64,000 bases of DNA from Pantoea sp. Cy-639. Lineage in GTDB: Bacteria; Pseudomonadota; Gammaproteobacteria; Pseudomonadales; Pseudomonadaceae. The DNA is taken from positions 1 to 64,000 of the forward strand of contig NZ_VWXI01000002.1 of assembly GCF_011752525.1 (NCBI RefSeq), read 5' to 3'. The notes below the pieces were generated by a model, which was not told the origin of the DNA, ran no database searches, and saw nothing but the letters and a program-made list of their open reading frames with translations. Shown piece after piece: positions 54,354 to 62,437 of this stretch. Both the position numbers and the translations under genes were made by a program. How positions within the stretch are numbered: the first letter of the stretch is position 1; each line of letters starts with the position of its first letter.

Positions 54354-54430
54354 GACGCTTACCTCACGGTGTAACAGGCGCTGCAACAGCGAGCGGATGG
54401 TCAGTGGCCCGCCAGACGGGCCACCAGGGC

Positions 54431-55216
54431 TTACAGCTGCTGGGTGACGAACGACAGCATCTTGTCGGCGGCGGAGATGACCTTGGAGTTCATCTCGTAG
54501 GCACGCTGGGTGGTGATCATGTTGACCAGTTCTTCCACGGTGCTGACGTTGGAGTTTTCCAGGGTCTGCTGCAGGGTCGGACCGAAGCCGTTCAGGCCTG
54601 GGGTACCGATCTGCGGCGCACCGCTGGCGGCGGTCTCGAGGAACAGGTTGCCGCCGATCGCCTGCAGGCCGGCCGGGTTGATGAAGTCGGCGGTCTGGAT
54701 GTTGCCGATGATCTGCGCGGCCGGGTTGCCCTGGGTGGTGATCGACACGGTGCCGTCCTCGCCGACGGTGAAGCTCTTCGCGTCCGGCGGCACGACGATG
54801 GCCGGCTCCAGGGCGAAGCCGCTGGCGGTGACCACCTGGCCATCGGAGTTCAGGTGGAAGGTACCGTCACGGGTATACGACACGGTGCCGTCCGGCTGCA
54901 GGATCTGGAAGAAGCCACGACCATTGACCGCCATGTCCAGCGGGTTCTCGGTCGTCTGCAGGCTGCCGGTCTGGAAGTTCTTCTGGGTACCGACGATGCG
55001 CACACCGGTACCGACCTGCAGGCCCGAGGGCAGTTCGCTGTCCTGGGTCGACCGGGCACCAGGCTGGCGCTTGATCTGGTACAGCAGGTCCTGGAACTCG
55101 GCACGATCACGCTTGAAGCCTGTGGTCGAGACGTTGGCCAGGTTGTTGGAAATGACCGTCAGGTTGGTGTCCTGGGCGGACAGACCGGTCTTAGCGACCC
55201 AAAGAGCCGGAAGCAT
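54431..55216 (-). CDS. flgG: Distal rod protein FlgG
   Basis: A 261-residue distal rod subunit. N-terminal [46 protein letters not shown] is the rod signature. The C-terminal [28 protein letters not shown] helix is conserved. Length is standard, and it lies 49 nt after flgF. Confidence 0.97.
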   Translation of the reverse strand: MLPALWVAKTGLSAQDTNLTVISNNLANVSTTGFKRDRAEFQDLLYQIKRQPGARSTQDSELPSGLQVGTGVRIVGTQKNFQTGSLQTTENPLDMAVNGRGFFQILQPDGTVSYTRDGTFHLNSDGQVVTASGFALEPAIVVPPDAKSFTVGEDGTVSITTQGNPAAQIIGNIQTADFINPAGLQAIGGNLFLETAASGAPQIGTPGLNGFGPTLQQTLENSNVSTVEELVNMITTQRAYEMNSKVISAADKMLSFVTQQL

Positions 55217-55265
55217 TTAGTGTTCTCCTCGTGCGCCTGTTTTACGGCACCCGTTCAAATGTGAT

Positions 55266-56006
55266 TTAGCCGATCTGCAAAACCCGAGCCATGGCTTGAT
55301 CGCCTTCCTCGGCCGCTTTCATCATCTTGACGTGCAACTCGAACTGGCGAGACAGCGCCAGCACCGACGTCATTTCCTCGACCGCATTGACATTGCTGCC
55401 CTCGAGGAAGCCCGAAACCACCCGCACATTGGCGTCGGCAGGCGCCGGCTGGCCACCCTTGACATGGATGAGCCCGTCGGTGCCCTTGTTCAGGGTCTTG
55501 ACGTCCGGGTTGACCAGCTTGATCCGGTCGACCTCGGCCATGACCCGTGGGTCTTCGCCCATGGCACGAATGCTGATGGTGCCGTCGTCGCCGACCTCGA
55601 CCTTCTGCTCCGGCGGAATGGCGATCGGGCCGCTGTTGCCGATGACCGGCATGCCATTGCCGGCACGCAGCACGCCAAGGGCGTCAATGTTCAGGCTACC
55701 GGTGCGCACGTAGGCTTCGCTGCCATCCGGCGCCTGCACGGCAATGAAGCCATTGCCGGAAACCGCGACATCCAGATCGCGACCGGTCTCGACCATGGGG
55801 CCGGCGCTGAAGTCGGTGGCCGGACGCTCGCTCATGGCGAAGGCGCGCGCCGGAAAGCTGTCACCGAACACCGGCATCGAGCGCGCCTGCTCCAGGTCGC
55901 GCTGGAAGCCGTTGGTGGAAACGTTCGCCAGGTTGTTGGCATGAGCCTTTTGCGCCAGCGCGTTCTGGCTGGCGCCGGTCATGGCCACGTAAAGCATCTT
56001 GTCCAC
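55266..56006 (-). CDS. flgF: Proximal rod protein FlgF
   Basis: A 246-residue proximal rod subunit. The N-terminus [40 protein letters not shown] is typical. The C-terminus has NAVEEMTSVLALSRQFELHVKMM. The GTG at 56006 was chosen because GGAGGA lies 6 nt upstream of it. The ATG at 56012 directly abuts that ribosome site and cannot use it. This is the first gene of the flgFGHIJKL transcript. Confidence 0.95.
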   Translation of the reverse strand: MDKMLYVAMTGASQNALAQKAHANNLANVSTNGFQRDLEQARSMPVFGDSFPARAFAMSERPATDFSAGPMVETGRDLDVAVSGNGFIAVQAPDGSEAYVRTGSLNIDALGVLRAGNGMPVIGNSGPIAIPPEQKVEVGDDGTISIRAMGEDPRVMAEVDRIKLVNPDVKTLNKGTDGLIHVKGGQPAPADANVRVVSGFLEGSNVNAVEEMTSVLALSRQFELHVKMMKAAEEGDQAMARVLQIG

Positions 56007-56066
56007 AGTCATCCTCCGCTGCACTGGCGACCATTTGCCGGTCGCCGTGGCTGTGCAGGCTATAAA

Positions 56067-56081
56067 GCAAGTTCCGAACCA
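56067..56081 (-). promoter_or_regulatory. Sigma-54 promoter of flgF
   Basis: The minus strand reads TGGTTCGGAACTTGC, with exact GG/GC spacing and a good TTGC. The predicted start near 56055 gives a leader of about 49 nt before the GTG of flgF. Confidence 0.75.
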
Positions 56082-56093
56082 ACTTTTGAAAAG

Positions 56094-56119
56094 CAGAAAA
56101 AAGCCCGTGAATACGGGCT
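56094..56119 (-). terminator. Terminator after the small secreted-protein gene
   Basis: The minus strand reads AGCCCGT-ATTC-ACGGGCT followed by TTTTT. It ends transcription coming from flgB-flgE and the small gene, just upstream of the flgF promoter. Confidence 0.88.
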
Positions 56120-56186
56120 ATTGGCCAACCTGGACACTCAGTCGACGCCGGTTATCCGGCGCCAGCTTGCCGCTGGCGGCAAGCCT

Positions 56187-56372
56187 TTACAGGCCCCGGC
56201 AGGCACCGTTGTCGAACGGCCCGGCGAAACGCTTCCAGCCCTCCCCCGGCGACCACTGCGAGCAGACCAGCCGCCCATCGACCTGGCTTTCCCAGCGCCA
56301 CCAGGGCGCCATGGCGGCCTGCGCCTGCAACAGACAGAACGCGGCGGCGACTGCGACAACCCACTTTTTCAT
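56187..56372 (-). CDS. Small secreted protein between flgE and flgF, function unknown
   Basis: A 61-residue frame with a clear signal peptide (MKKWVVAVAAAFCLLQAQA, cleavage after AQA or AMA). The mature part is about 40 residues, Trp-rich (APWWRWESQ), with two Cys (LVCSQW, GACRGL) that could form one disulfide. GGAGG lies 9 nt before the ATG at 56372. It sits 72 nt after flgE and is followed by a good terminator, so it is probably expressed with flgBCDE. I do not recognise the family. A periplasmic or outer-membrane helper is a guess from location only. Confidence 0.68.
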   Translation of the reverse strand: MKKWVVAVAAAFCLLQAQAAMAPWWRWESQVDGRLVCSQWSPGEGWKRFAGPFDNGACRGL

Positions 56373-56394
56373 GACCCCGCCCTCCAAGACGACG

Positions 56395-56417
56395 AACCCC
56401 TTTACAGGAAAGGGGTT
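56395..56417. repeat. Hairpin after flgE
   Basis: AACCCCTTT-ACAGG-AAAGGGGTT is a 9-bp perfect stem. There is no U-tract on the minus strand. It may partly attenuate or protect the flgBCDE message ahead of the small secreted-protein gene. Confidence 0.6.
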
Positions 56418-56444
56418 CGCCAGCAAGCACTCAACCAGCGACCA

Positions 56445-57803
56445 TCAGGTCATCTGGATGATGGTCTGCATGATGGTGCTTTCGGTGGAGATGGTCTTGG
56501 CGTTGGCCTGGTAGTAGCTCTGCGCCTTGATCAGCTCTACCAGTTCCTGGGTCAGGTTGACGTTGGACGCCTCCAGCGAGTTGGACTCGACCGAGCCCAA
56601 GGTGCCGGTCTTCGGCGCGTCGATACCCGGAATGCCGGAGGAGTAGGTTTCCTTCCAACGAGTACCGCCAATCTGCTGCAGCCCCTGCTCGTTGGCGAAG
56701 CTGGCGATCGCCACCTGGCCGATGGCGCGGGATTGCTGGTTGCTGAAGCTGGCGAACATCACGCCCGAGGAGTCGATCGACAGGTTCGACAGAATGCCGG
56801 TGGCGTAGCCGTCCTGGGACTGCGACATGCGCGCGGTCTCGGTGTTGTACGAGGTGGTGCTGTTCATCGCCAGGCGCATGCCGTCGGCATTGCCCGCGGC
56901 GCCGTTGGAAGCCCAGTTGCCCGAGGAATCCTTGGCAGCCGGGATCCAGCCCTTGAGGGTGAAGGTGTTGTTGGTCACGCTCCAGCTACCCGCCGGCACG
57001 GTGGTGTTGTCGGTGGTCATGGTCTTGACGCTGCCGTCGGAGTTGAACTCCATGTTACCCACCAGCGGCGCAGTGCTGGTCGGATCGAGAGGATTGCGAC
57101 CATCGACCAGGGTGTACATGGTCCACTCGTTCTGACCGGTCTTGCGGTAGTACTGGTCCATGACGTGCTCGTTGCCCTGGCTGTCATAGATCTTGGTCGA
57201 GAACGGTTTGGTGTAGGTGGTCGAATCCGTCGGATCGAACGGCTTGTTCGGCACCATCACGGGCGGCGAGCCGCCGTCGCTGACCTGCAGCGGGATATCC
57301 TTGGCCGACGAGTCCAGGTTCAGGCCCTGGTCGATCAGGGTAGTGGCCTTCGGCGCCAGTGCCGAGGTGTCGATCTTCAGGTCGGTCAGCACGCCCTTGA
57401 TGATCTTGCCATTGGCATCGGCGGCATAACCCTGCAGGCGCAGGCCGTCGGAGGTGGTGACAAAGTTGTCCTTGTCGGTACGGAAGGCACCGGCACGGGT
57501 GTAGGTCAGCGAGCCGTTGTCGGACAGAACGAAGTAACCCTGACCCTGGATGCCCATGTCCAGCACGTTGCCGGTGTTGTTCACGTCACCCTGGCCGAAC
57601 TGCTGGGAAACGGCAGCCAGGCGCACGCCGTTGCCGATCTGGTTCTTGCCCACGCCCAGGCGGTTGGCGCCGGCGTAGACGTCACCGAACTCGGCACGAG
57701 ACGATTTGAAACCAGTGGTGTTGACGTTGGCAATGTTGTTGCCGGTGACGTCCAGTTGCTTGTTGGCTGCGTATAGACCGCTAAGGCCGATATTGAAAGA
57801 CAT
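56445..57803 (-). CDS. flgE: Flagellar hook protein FlgE
   Basis: A 452-residue hook subunit. N-terminal MSFNIGLSGLYAANKQLDVTGNNIANVNTTGFKSSRAEF is the rod/hook signature. The C-terminal VNLTQELVELIKAQSYYQANAKTISTESTIMQTIIQMT forms the D0 helix. The middle domains are Thr/Asn/Gly-rich. It lies 30 nt after flgD, which encodes its assembly scaffold. Confidence 0.96.
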   Translation of the reverse strand: MSFNIGLSGLYAANKQLDVTGNNIANVNTTGFKSSRAEFGDVYAGANRLGVGKNQIGNGVRLAAVSQQFGQGDVNNTGNVLDMGIQGQGYFVLSDNGSLTYTRAGAFRTDKDNFVTTSDGLRLQGYAADANGKIIKGVLTDLKIDTSALAPKATTLIDQGLNLDSSAKDIPLQVSDGGSPPVMVPNKPFDPTDSTTYTKPFSTKIYDSQGNEHVMDQYYRKTGQNEWTMYTLVDGRNPLDPTSTAPLVGNMEFNSDGSVKTMTTDNTTVPAGSWSVTNNTFTLKGWIPAAKDSSGNWASNGAAGNADGMRLAMNSTTSYNTETARMSQSQDGYATGILSNLSIDSSGVMFASFSNQQSRAIGQVAIASFANEQGLQQIGGTRWKETYSSGIPGIDAPKTGTLGSVESNSLEASNVNLTQELVELIKAQSYYQANAKTISTESTIMQTIIQMT

Positions 57804-57833
57804 GTTTTCGCTCCTTCTGCCGTTCTAGCGGCC

Positions 57834-58535
57834 TTAGATACCGATGGTTTGTACTTTGGAGATACCGATCTTGCCGATGCCGGCAAGGTTGAGCATCATC
57901 TCGCCGCCGTTCTGGAAGCTGACGCTGTTCACCTTCGCCGGCAGCAGGGTGTACATCTCCTTCGCCTTGCCGTCGACGGTAGTGGTGGCAGTGAAGGTGT
58001 AGTTGCCCGGATCGACCTTCTCGCCCTTGTCGTTGGTGCCATCCCAGATGAAGTCGGCATTGCCGGCCTTCTGCTCGCCCAGCTGGATGGTCTTGACCAC
58101 AGTGCCATCCTTGTCCTTGATGGTGACCTTGCCCTCGGTAATTGCCTGCGGCACGACCACCTGGCCAGTGAAGCTCTGGGTGGTGTCGACCACCGCCTTG
58201 TCGTTCTGCACGATCACCGAGCGACCGACCAGCGACGAAGCCTGCAACGCCTGGGACGACCCCATGCCGTTGATGATCGAGTTGACCGAACTGTTGAGGG
58301 TCTGGATACCTTCGAGGCTGCTGAACTGCGCCAGCTGCGCGACGAACTCGCCGTTATCCTGGGGATCGAGCGGGTTCTGGTGCTGCATCTGGGTGACCAG
58401 CAGCTTCAGGAACGCATCCTTGCCCAACGCGTTCTTGTCGGTGGGCTCGGTGGTGGTGTTCTTCTTCGTGCCGGTGCTGACCCCGGACGACGCGAGCACG
58501 TCATTGAGGTTCACGCCATTGTTTTCGACTGCCAT
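57834..58535 (-). CDS. flgD: Hook cap protein FlgD
   Basis: A 233-residue scaffold that caps the growing hook. N-terminal LGKDAFLKLLVTQMQHQNPLDPQDNGEFVAQLAQFSSLEG is the conserved export and capping region. The C-terminal FlgD Ig-like and Tudor-like domains include FIWDGTNDKGEKVDPGNYTFTA. It lies 15 nt after flgC. Confidence 0.96.
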   Translation of the reverse strand: MAVENNGVNLNDVLASSGVSTGTKKNTTTEPTDKNALGKDAFLKLLVTQMQHQNPLDPQDNGEFVAQLAQFSSLEGIQTLNSSVNSIINGMGSSQALQASSLVGRSVIVQNDKAVVDTTQSFTGQVVVPQAITEGKVTIKDKDGTVVKTIQLGEQKAGNADFIWDGTNDKGEKVDPGNYTFTATTTVDGKAKEMYTLLPAKVNSVSFQNGGEMMLNLAGIGKIGISKVQTIGI

Positions 58536-58550
58536 GGTCCGGATTCCTTA

Positions 58551-58994
58551 TCACTGACCCAGGGTCAGCACTTTCTGCATCATGGTCTTGGCGGTATTCA
58601 TCAGCTCGGCGTTGGTCTGGAACGCGCGACTGGCAGAGATCATGTCAGCCATCTCCTCGACCACGTTGACGTTGGGGTAGTAGACGTAGCCGTCCTTGTT
58701 CGCCGCCGGGTGGTTAGGCTCGTAGCGAGCTTCCAGATTGCTCTGGTCCTCGATGATGCCCTTGACCTGGACACCCTGCCCCGCTTCGCCCTGCTCCTCG
58801 AACAGCGACTGGCCGACGCCGGCCTGAGCTTGCTGGAAGGTGGTGGCGAACACCGGGTGACGGGCGCGGTAGGTCTGGTCGATGCTCGACGAGACGGTCT
58901 CGGCGTTGGCGATGTTCGAGGCAACGGTGTTCAGACGCGTATTCTGCGCACTCATGCCGCTACCGGCGATATTGAAGACACTGGCAAGGGACAT
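58551..58994 (-). CDS. flgC: Proximal rod protein FlgC
   Basis: A 147-residue rod subunit. It has MSLASVFNIAGSGMSAQNTRLNTVASNIANAETVSS and ends with a helix NAELMNTAKTMMQKVLTLGQ. The ATG at 58994 was chosen because GGAGAG lies 6 nt upstream; a GTG at 59000 sits too close to that site. It begins 2 nt after the flgB stop. Confidence 0.96.
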   Translation of the reverse strand: MSLASVFNIAGSGMSAQNTRLNTVASNIANAETVSSSIDQTYRARHPVFATTFQQAQAGVGQSLFEEQGEAGQGVQVKGIIEDQSNLEARYEPNHPAANKDGYVYYPNVNVVEEMADMISASRAFQTNAELMNTAKTMMQKVLTLGQ

Positions 58995-58996
58995 GG

Positions 58997-59404
58997 TCAC
59001 TCTCCGCGCAGGGCCGCTACCAGCCCTTTGAATTTACTGTTGAGCAGGGTGAAGCTGGCCTGGAAGCCAACGGCGTTCTCTGCGTAGTTGGACTGCTCCA
59101 TCTGGGCGTCCACGGTGTTCTGGTCGATCGACGGCTGCATCGGAGTACGATACTTGAGGGTATCGTCCCCCATGGCCAGCCCTTCGGCCTCGATGTGGCG
59201 GCTATTGGTGCGATCCAGGGCGATACGCCCCTTCTGCTGCTTGTCGGCCTCGGCGGCGAGCACCGACGAGAAGTCCATGTCCCGCGCCTTGTAGTTGGGG
59301 GTGTCGGCGTTGGCAATGTTGTTGGCCAGCACCTCGGCACGCTGAGCGCGGAAGCTCAATGCCTTCTCATGGATACCCAATGCCTTGTCGAAGCTGATGC
59401 TCAT
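58997..59404 (-). CDS. flgB: Proximal rod protein FlgB
   Basis: A 135-residue rod subunit. N-terminal MSISFDKALGIHEKALSFRAQRAEVLANNIANADTPNYKARDMDF is typical. The ATG at 59404 is set by homology to the family; the frame upstream is open but reads through the promoter. It is the first gene of flgBCDE, behind a sigma-54 site at 59454-59468. In most pseudomonads cheR lies immediately upstream; here a divergent autotransporter intervenes. Confidence 0.95.
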   Translation of the reverse strand: MSISFDKALGIHEKALSFRAQRAEVLANNIANADTPNYKARDMDFSSVLAAEADKQQKGRIALDRTNSRHIEAEGLAMGDDTLKYRTPMQPSIDQNTVDAQMEQSNYAENAVGFQASFTLLNSKFKGLVAALRGE

Positions 59405-59453
59405 GTCGAGGAAACCTTCAAAGGTTGACCTGAATTTCGTTGGCAAAGCCATA

Positions 59454-59468
59454 GCAAGCGCTGTGCCA
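59454..59468 (-). promoter_or_regulatory. Sigma-54 promoter of flgB
   Basis: The minus strand reads TGGCACAGCGCTTGC, a full match at the TGGCAC and TTGC cores. The predicted start near 59442 gives a leader of about 38 nt. Confidence 0.88.
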
Positions 59469-59533
59469 ACCTCGTAACACCCCCATGATTGCTGGCCCGC
59501 CACCACCTTCCGGGCGGCTTGCCTGCCAGAAAA

Positions 59534-59596
59534 GCGGCAAAGTGCTTCCGCCCAACCCGGGCACAGCGGCAATTGCCGGACGGCAAAAGCGGCAAA
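59534..59596. promoter_or_regulatory. AGCGGCAA repeats and palindrome between flgB and the autotransporter
   Basis: Three direct copies of AGCGGCAA occur near 59534, 59566 and 59588. The middle one is part of the 12-bp palindrome CGGCAATTGCCG (59568-59579). The cluster lies about 70-130 bp upstream of the flgB -24/-12 element, where an enhancer-binding activator (FleR or FleQ) would bind. This fits an upstream activator site, but I cannot match it to a published box. Confidence 0.45.
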
Positions 59597-59619
59597 CCAA
59601 AAAATTGACGCCAACAAAC

Positions 59620-59634
59620 ATGTCAAAGTGACAT
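59620..59634. promoter_or_regulatory. Inverted repeat upstream of the autotransporter
   Basis: ATGTCA-AAG-TGACAT is a perfect 6-bp-arm inverted repeat about 125 nt before the autotransporter GTG. It looks like a dimeric-regulator site. No convincing -10/-35 pair could be fixed near it. Confidence 0.4.
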
Positions 59635-59757
59635 CACCTGGAGTAGCATCCACCCCCCGCAAAAAGCGTGGCACGACCAGCCCCCGCGCTGTAACGAAGC
59701 CTCACGTCACGCATGGATGCGCATCGCCTTCATCACGATCTCCAAGGAACGAAACAC

Positions 59758-62352
59758 GTGCCCGCCCGCCCCTTTCGCAAGACTCTGCTCGCCCTGGCCA
59801 TCGGCAGCAGCCCGCTGCCCGCAGTAGCACTGCCACAGACCATCGCCCTGACCGACGCCGGCTACAGCAGCCAGCACCAGACCTACGCTGACGACCTGCG
59901 CTTCACCGGCAGCCTGAACAACCTCAGCCGCACCGCCATCGACCTGCTCGACGCCAAGGTACTGGGCGATCTGACGCTCGACAGCACAATCAACGAAAAC
60001 AAGAAGAACACCGTCGACCTGGTCAACAGGACCGATGCCATCCGTATCGCCAGCAGCAACCTCAGCGGCAACCTCTACAACCATGGCAATGTCAGGACCA
60101 CCAGCCTGGAAGGTGCGGCCCTGCGCATCAGCGCGACCACCCTCGACGGCGACCTGATCAACCAGGGGCTACTCACATCCGGCACCGACTTCTACTTCGA
60201 CATGAACGAGAAGCCGCGCTACGGCATCGACCTGGCCTCACGCAACGGCGGGCGCACACTCATCCACGGCGACCTGGTCAACGACACCGATGCCAGGATC
60301 GCCGCCAACGGCCCGCACTCGCGCGGCATCGACCTTGGCGGCGCCAGCCTGGAAGGCCGGATCATCAACAAAGGCCAGATCAATGCAAGCGGCCCAGGCG
60401 CAATCGGCATCAATGCCGGCAGCGGCAGCACGCTTGCCGGCATCGACAACAGCGGCCTGCTCTACGCAGGCGCACAGGAGTCGATCGCCCTCAACCTCGA
60501 TGGCGCCACCCTGGTCGACAGCCTGGGCCGGCACGTAGTCAACGAAGGGCAGATCACCGCCGGCGACACCGCCATCAAGATCGGCACCGTCGCCTATGAC
60601 GGCCCTGGCTTGCAACCGCAGTACAAGGCCAACGGCGACCTGAACATCTTCAACAGCGGCAGGATCTGGGCCAGGACAGCCATCGACGCCACCACCAGCA
60701 ACCGCCCGGTGGAACTGATCATGCGCGAAGGCAGCGAGATCATCGGCAGCCTCGACGGCCTGGCCAACATCGAAGTCGAGGGCAACGCCCGCTACGAGAA
60801 TTACTTCCTGAACCAGGGCAACAGCGATATCCGCCTGAAGAGCGGCGGCTGGATCGAGGTCGGCGACGCCGAAGAGCCACCGGTCACCTTCAGCATCACC
60901 AGCCTGCACACCAGCGTCGACGGCAACCTGCGCATCGCCGACCACTCATCGCTGGGCCTGTACCTGAGCGAAGATACCAACCCGACCCAGGCCGTACTCA
61001 AAGTCAGCGGCATCGCCGAATTCGGCCAGAACGCGCGCATCGCCCTGAGCCCGGAAAGCGACGACTACTTGCCCAGCGGCGGGCGCTACCTGCTGCTGGA
61101 GGCCGGCCAGGTCCAGGTGCTCGACGCCAGCGGCCAGGCCCTCGATCCCAATGGCAAGCCCAAGGTGGTCAGCACCTCGGCGCTGCTCGACGTGCGCAGC
61201 AGCACCCTGGAAAACAATAAGGTCTACGTCGAGGTCAACACCAAGGCGGAGCCGGTCATCGAGCAGATGGTCCAGCAAAATGGTGGCAGCCGTAACGCCC
61301 AGAGCGCACTGACCGGCCTGACCCGCTCCGGCCTGCTGGCCCAACTGAGCAAGGACGACCCGCTGTTCCAGGCCGCCTCCCACGCCGACGAGGCACAACT
61401 GGCCAAACTGGCCGAGCAGTTGAGCCCGAACGTCAGCGACGGCGCGCGCCAGGCGGCGATTGCCAGCCAGCGCATGATCAGCAACGTCACCCTCAACCGC
61501 GCCAGCGGCCTGCGCGGCGGCGCCTCGGGCGGCCCCCTACAGGAAACCGGCGTATGGGTGCAGAGCCTGTACAGCGACGCCAACCAGCAACGCCGGGACG
61601 GTATTTCCGGCTACAACGCCTACAGTCGCGGCATCGCCGTCGGCGCCGACGGCAAGCTGGACGACCAGTTGTCCCTGGGCGTGGCCTACAGCTTCGTCAA
61701 CACCGACATCAACGGCAAAAGCGGCGACCGCACCAAGGTCGAAGGCCATGCCTTCACCCTGTACGGCGGGTATGAGCTGGGCAACTACTTCATTGATGCC
61801 AGCCTGGTGTATGGCTTCAACGACAACGAAGGCAAGCGCGACATCCTCGGCACCCAGGCCAAGTCCGACTACGACAGCCAGCAGCTGGGCCTGAACCTGG
61901 TCGCCGGCTACAGCTGGCAGGCCACATCACAATGGCTGGTCGAACCACGCCTGGCCGCGCGCTACAACCGGGTCGACATCGACAGTTACCACGAGAAAGG
62001 CTCCTCCGCGGCACTGAAGATCGAAGACCAGCGCTATGAAGCCCTCGAACTGGGCACCGGCGTGCGCGTCGCGGGCAACTACGCGCTCGGCGCAGGCACC
62101 CTGGAGCCGCAGTTCAAACTCATGGCCTATCACGACTTCAACGCCGACAAGGTACAGAACACCTCGACCTTCCTGGTCGGCGGCACACCGTTCGTGACCC
62201 AGGGCGCCAGCGTGGCACGCAACAGCTACGAGGCCGGCCTGGGCGCCGACTACAAGCTGGGCGCTGTAACGGTCGGCCTGAGCTACGACTACTTCGGCAA
62301 GTCGGGCTTCGATGCCGACGCATTCTCGGCACGGGCGCGCTACGACTTCTGA
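59758..62352 (+). CDS. Type V autotransporter with short beta-helix-like passenger
   Basis: About 864 residues on the strand opposite to all flagellar genes. The GTG at 59758 is chosen because AAGGAA lies 8 nt upstream and it leaves a neat signal peptide (MPARPFRKTLLALAIGSSPLPAVA). An ATG 45 bases upstream is possible but spoils the signal. The passenger, about residues 27-590, has repeated short motifs (GDLINQGLLTSG, GRIINKGQINASG, IDNSGLLYAG) typical of a beta-helix. A helical linker (LSPNVSDGARQAAIASQRMISNVTLNR) leads to a beta-barrel from about residue 596 (ETGVWVQSLYSDANQQ) ending in RYDF, with the terminal Phe needed for outer-membrane insertion. No protease or lipase motif was seen; adhesion is the default guess. 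Confidence 0.9.
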   Translation: MPARPFRKTLLALAIGSSPLPAVALPQTIALTDAGYSSQHQTYADDLRFTGSLNNLSRTAIDLLDAKVLGDLTLDSTINENKKNTVDLVNRTDAIRIASSNLSGNLYNHGNVRTTSLEGAALRISATTLDGDLINQGLLTSGTDFYFDMNEKPRYGIDLASRNGGRTLIHGDLVNDTDARIAANGPHSRGIDLGGASLEGRIINKGQINASGPGAIGINAGSGSTLAGIDNSGLLYAGAQESIALNLDGATLVDSLGRHVVNEGQITAGDTAIKIGTVAYDGPGLQPQYKANGDLNIFNSGRIWARTAIDATTSNRPVELIMREGSEIIGSLDGLANIEVEGNARYENYFLNQGNSDIRLKSGGWIEVGDAEEPPVTFSITSLHTSVDGNLRIADHSSLGLYLSEDTNPTQAVLKVSGIAEFGQNARIALSPESDDYLPSGGRYLLLEAGQVQVLDASGQALDPNGKPKVVSTSALLDVRSSTLENNKVYVEVNTKAEPVIEQMVQQNGGSRNAQSALTGLTRSGLLAQLSKDDPLFQAASHADEAQLAKLAEQLSPNVSDGARQAAIASQRMISNVTLNRASGLRGGASGGPLQETGVWVQSLYSDANQQRRDGISGYNAYSRGIAVGADGKLDDQLSLGVAYSFVNTDINGKSGDRTKVEGHAFTLYGGYELGNYFIDASLVYGFNDNEGKRDILGTQAKSDYDSQQLGLNLVAGYSWQATSQWLVEPRLAARYNRVDIDSYHEKGSSAALKIEDQRYEALELGTGVRVAGNYALGAGTLEPQFKLMAYHDFNADKVQNTSTFLVGGTPFVTQGASVARNSYEAGLGADYKLGAVTVGLSYDYFGKSGFDADAFSARARYDF

Positions 62353-62395
62353 TCGCGCAATGCGCCACTCGCGCTTCGAGTGGCGTCAGCAACAC

Positions 62396-62431
62396 AAAAA
62401 AGGCCGGCATCTTGCGATACCGGCCTTTTTT
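62396..62431. terminator. Bidirectional terminator between autotransporter and cheR
   Basis: AAAAAAGGCCGG and CCGGCCTTTTTT pair around a 12-nt loop, giving U-tracts on both strands. It separates the converging autotransporter and cheR genes. A second perfect hairpin, GCCACTCG-CGCTT-CGAGTGGC, lies just to its left. Confidence 0.92.
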
Positions 62432-62437
62432 CGAGCC

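Noticed and set aside
59665..59682. TGGCACGACCAG on the plus strand upstream of the autotransporter, which resembles a sigma-54 -24 element.
   Set aside because: The -12 part reads GCCC instead of TTGC, lacking the essential GC at the right spacing.
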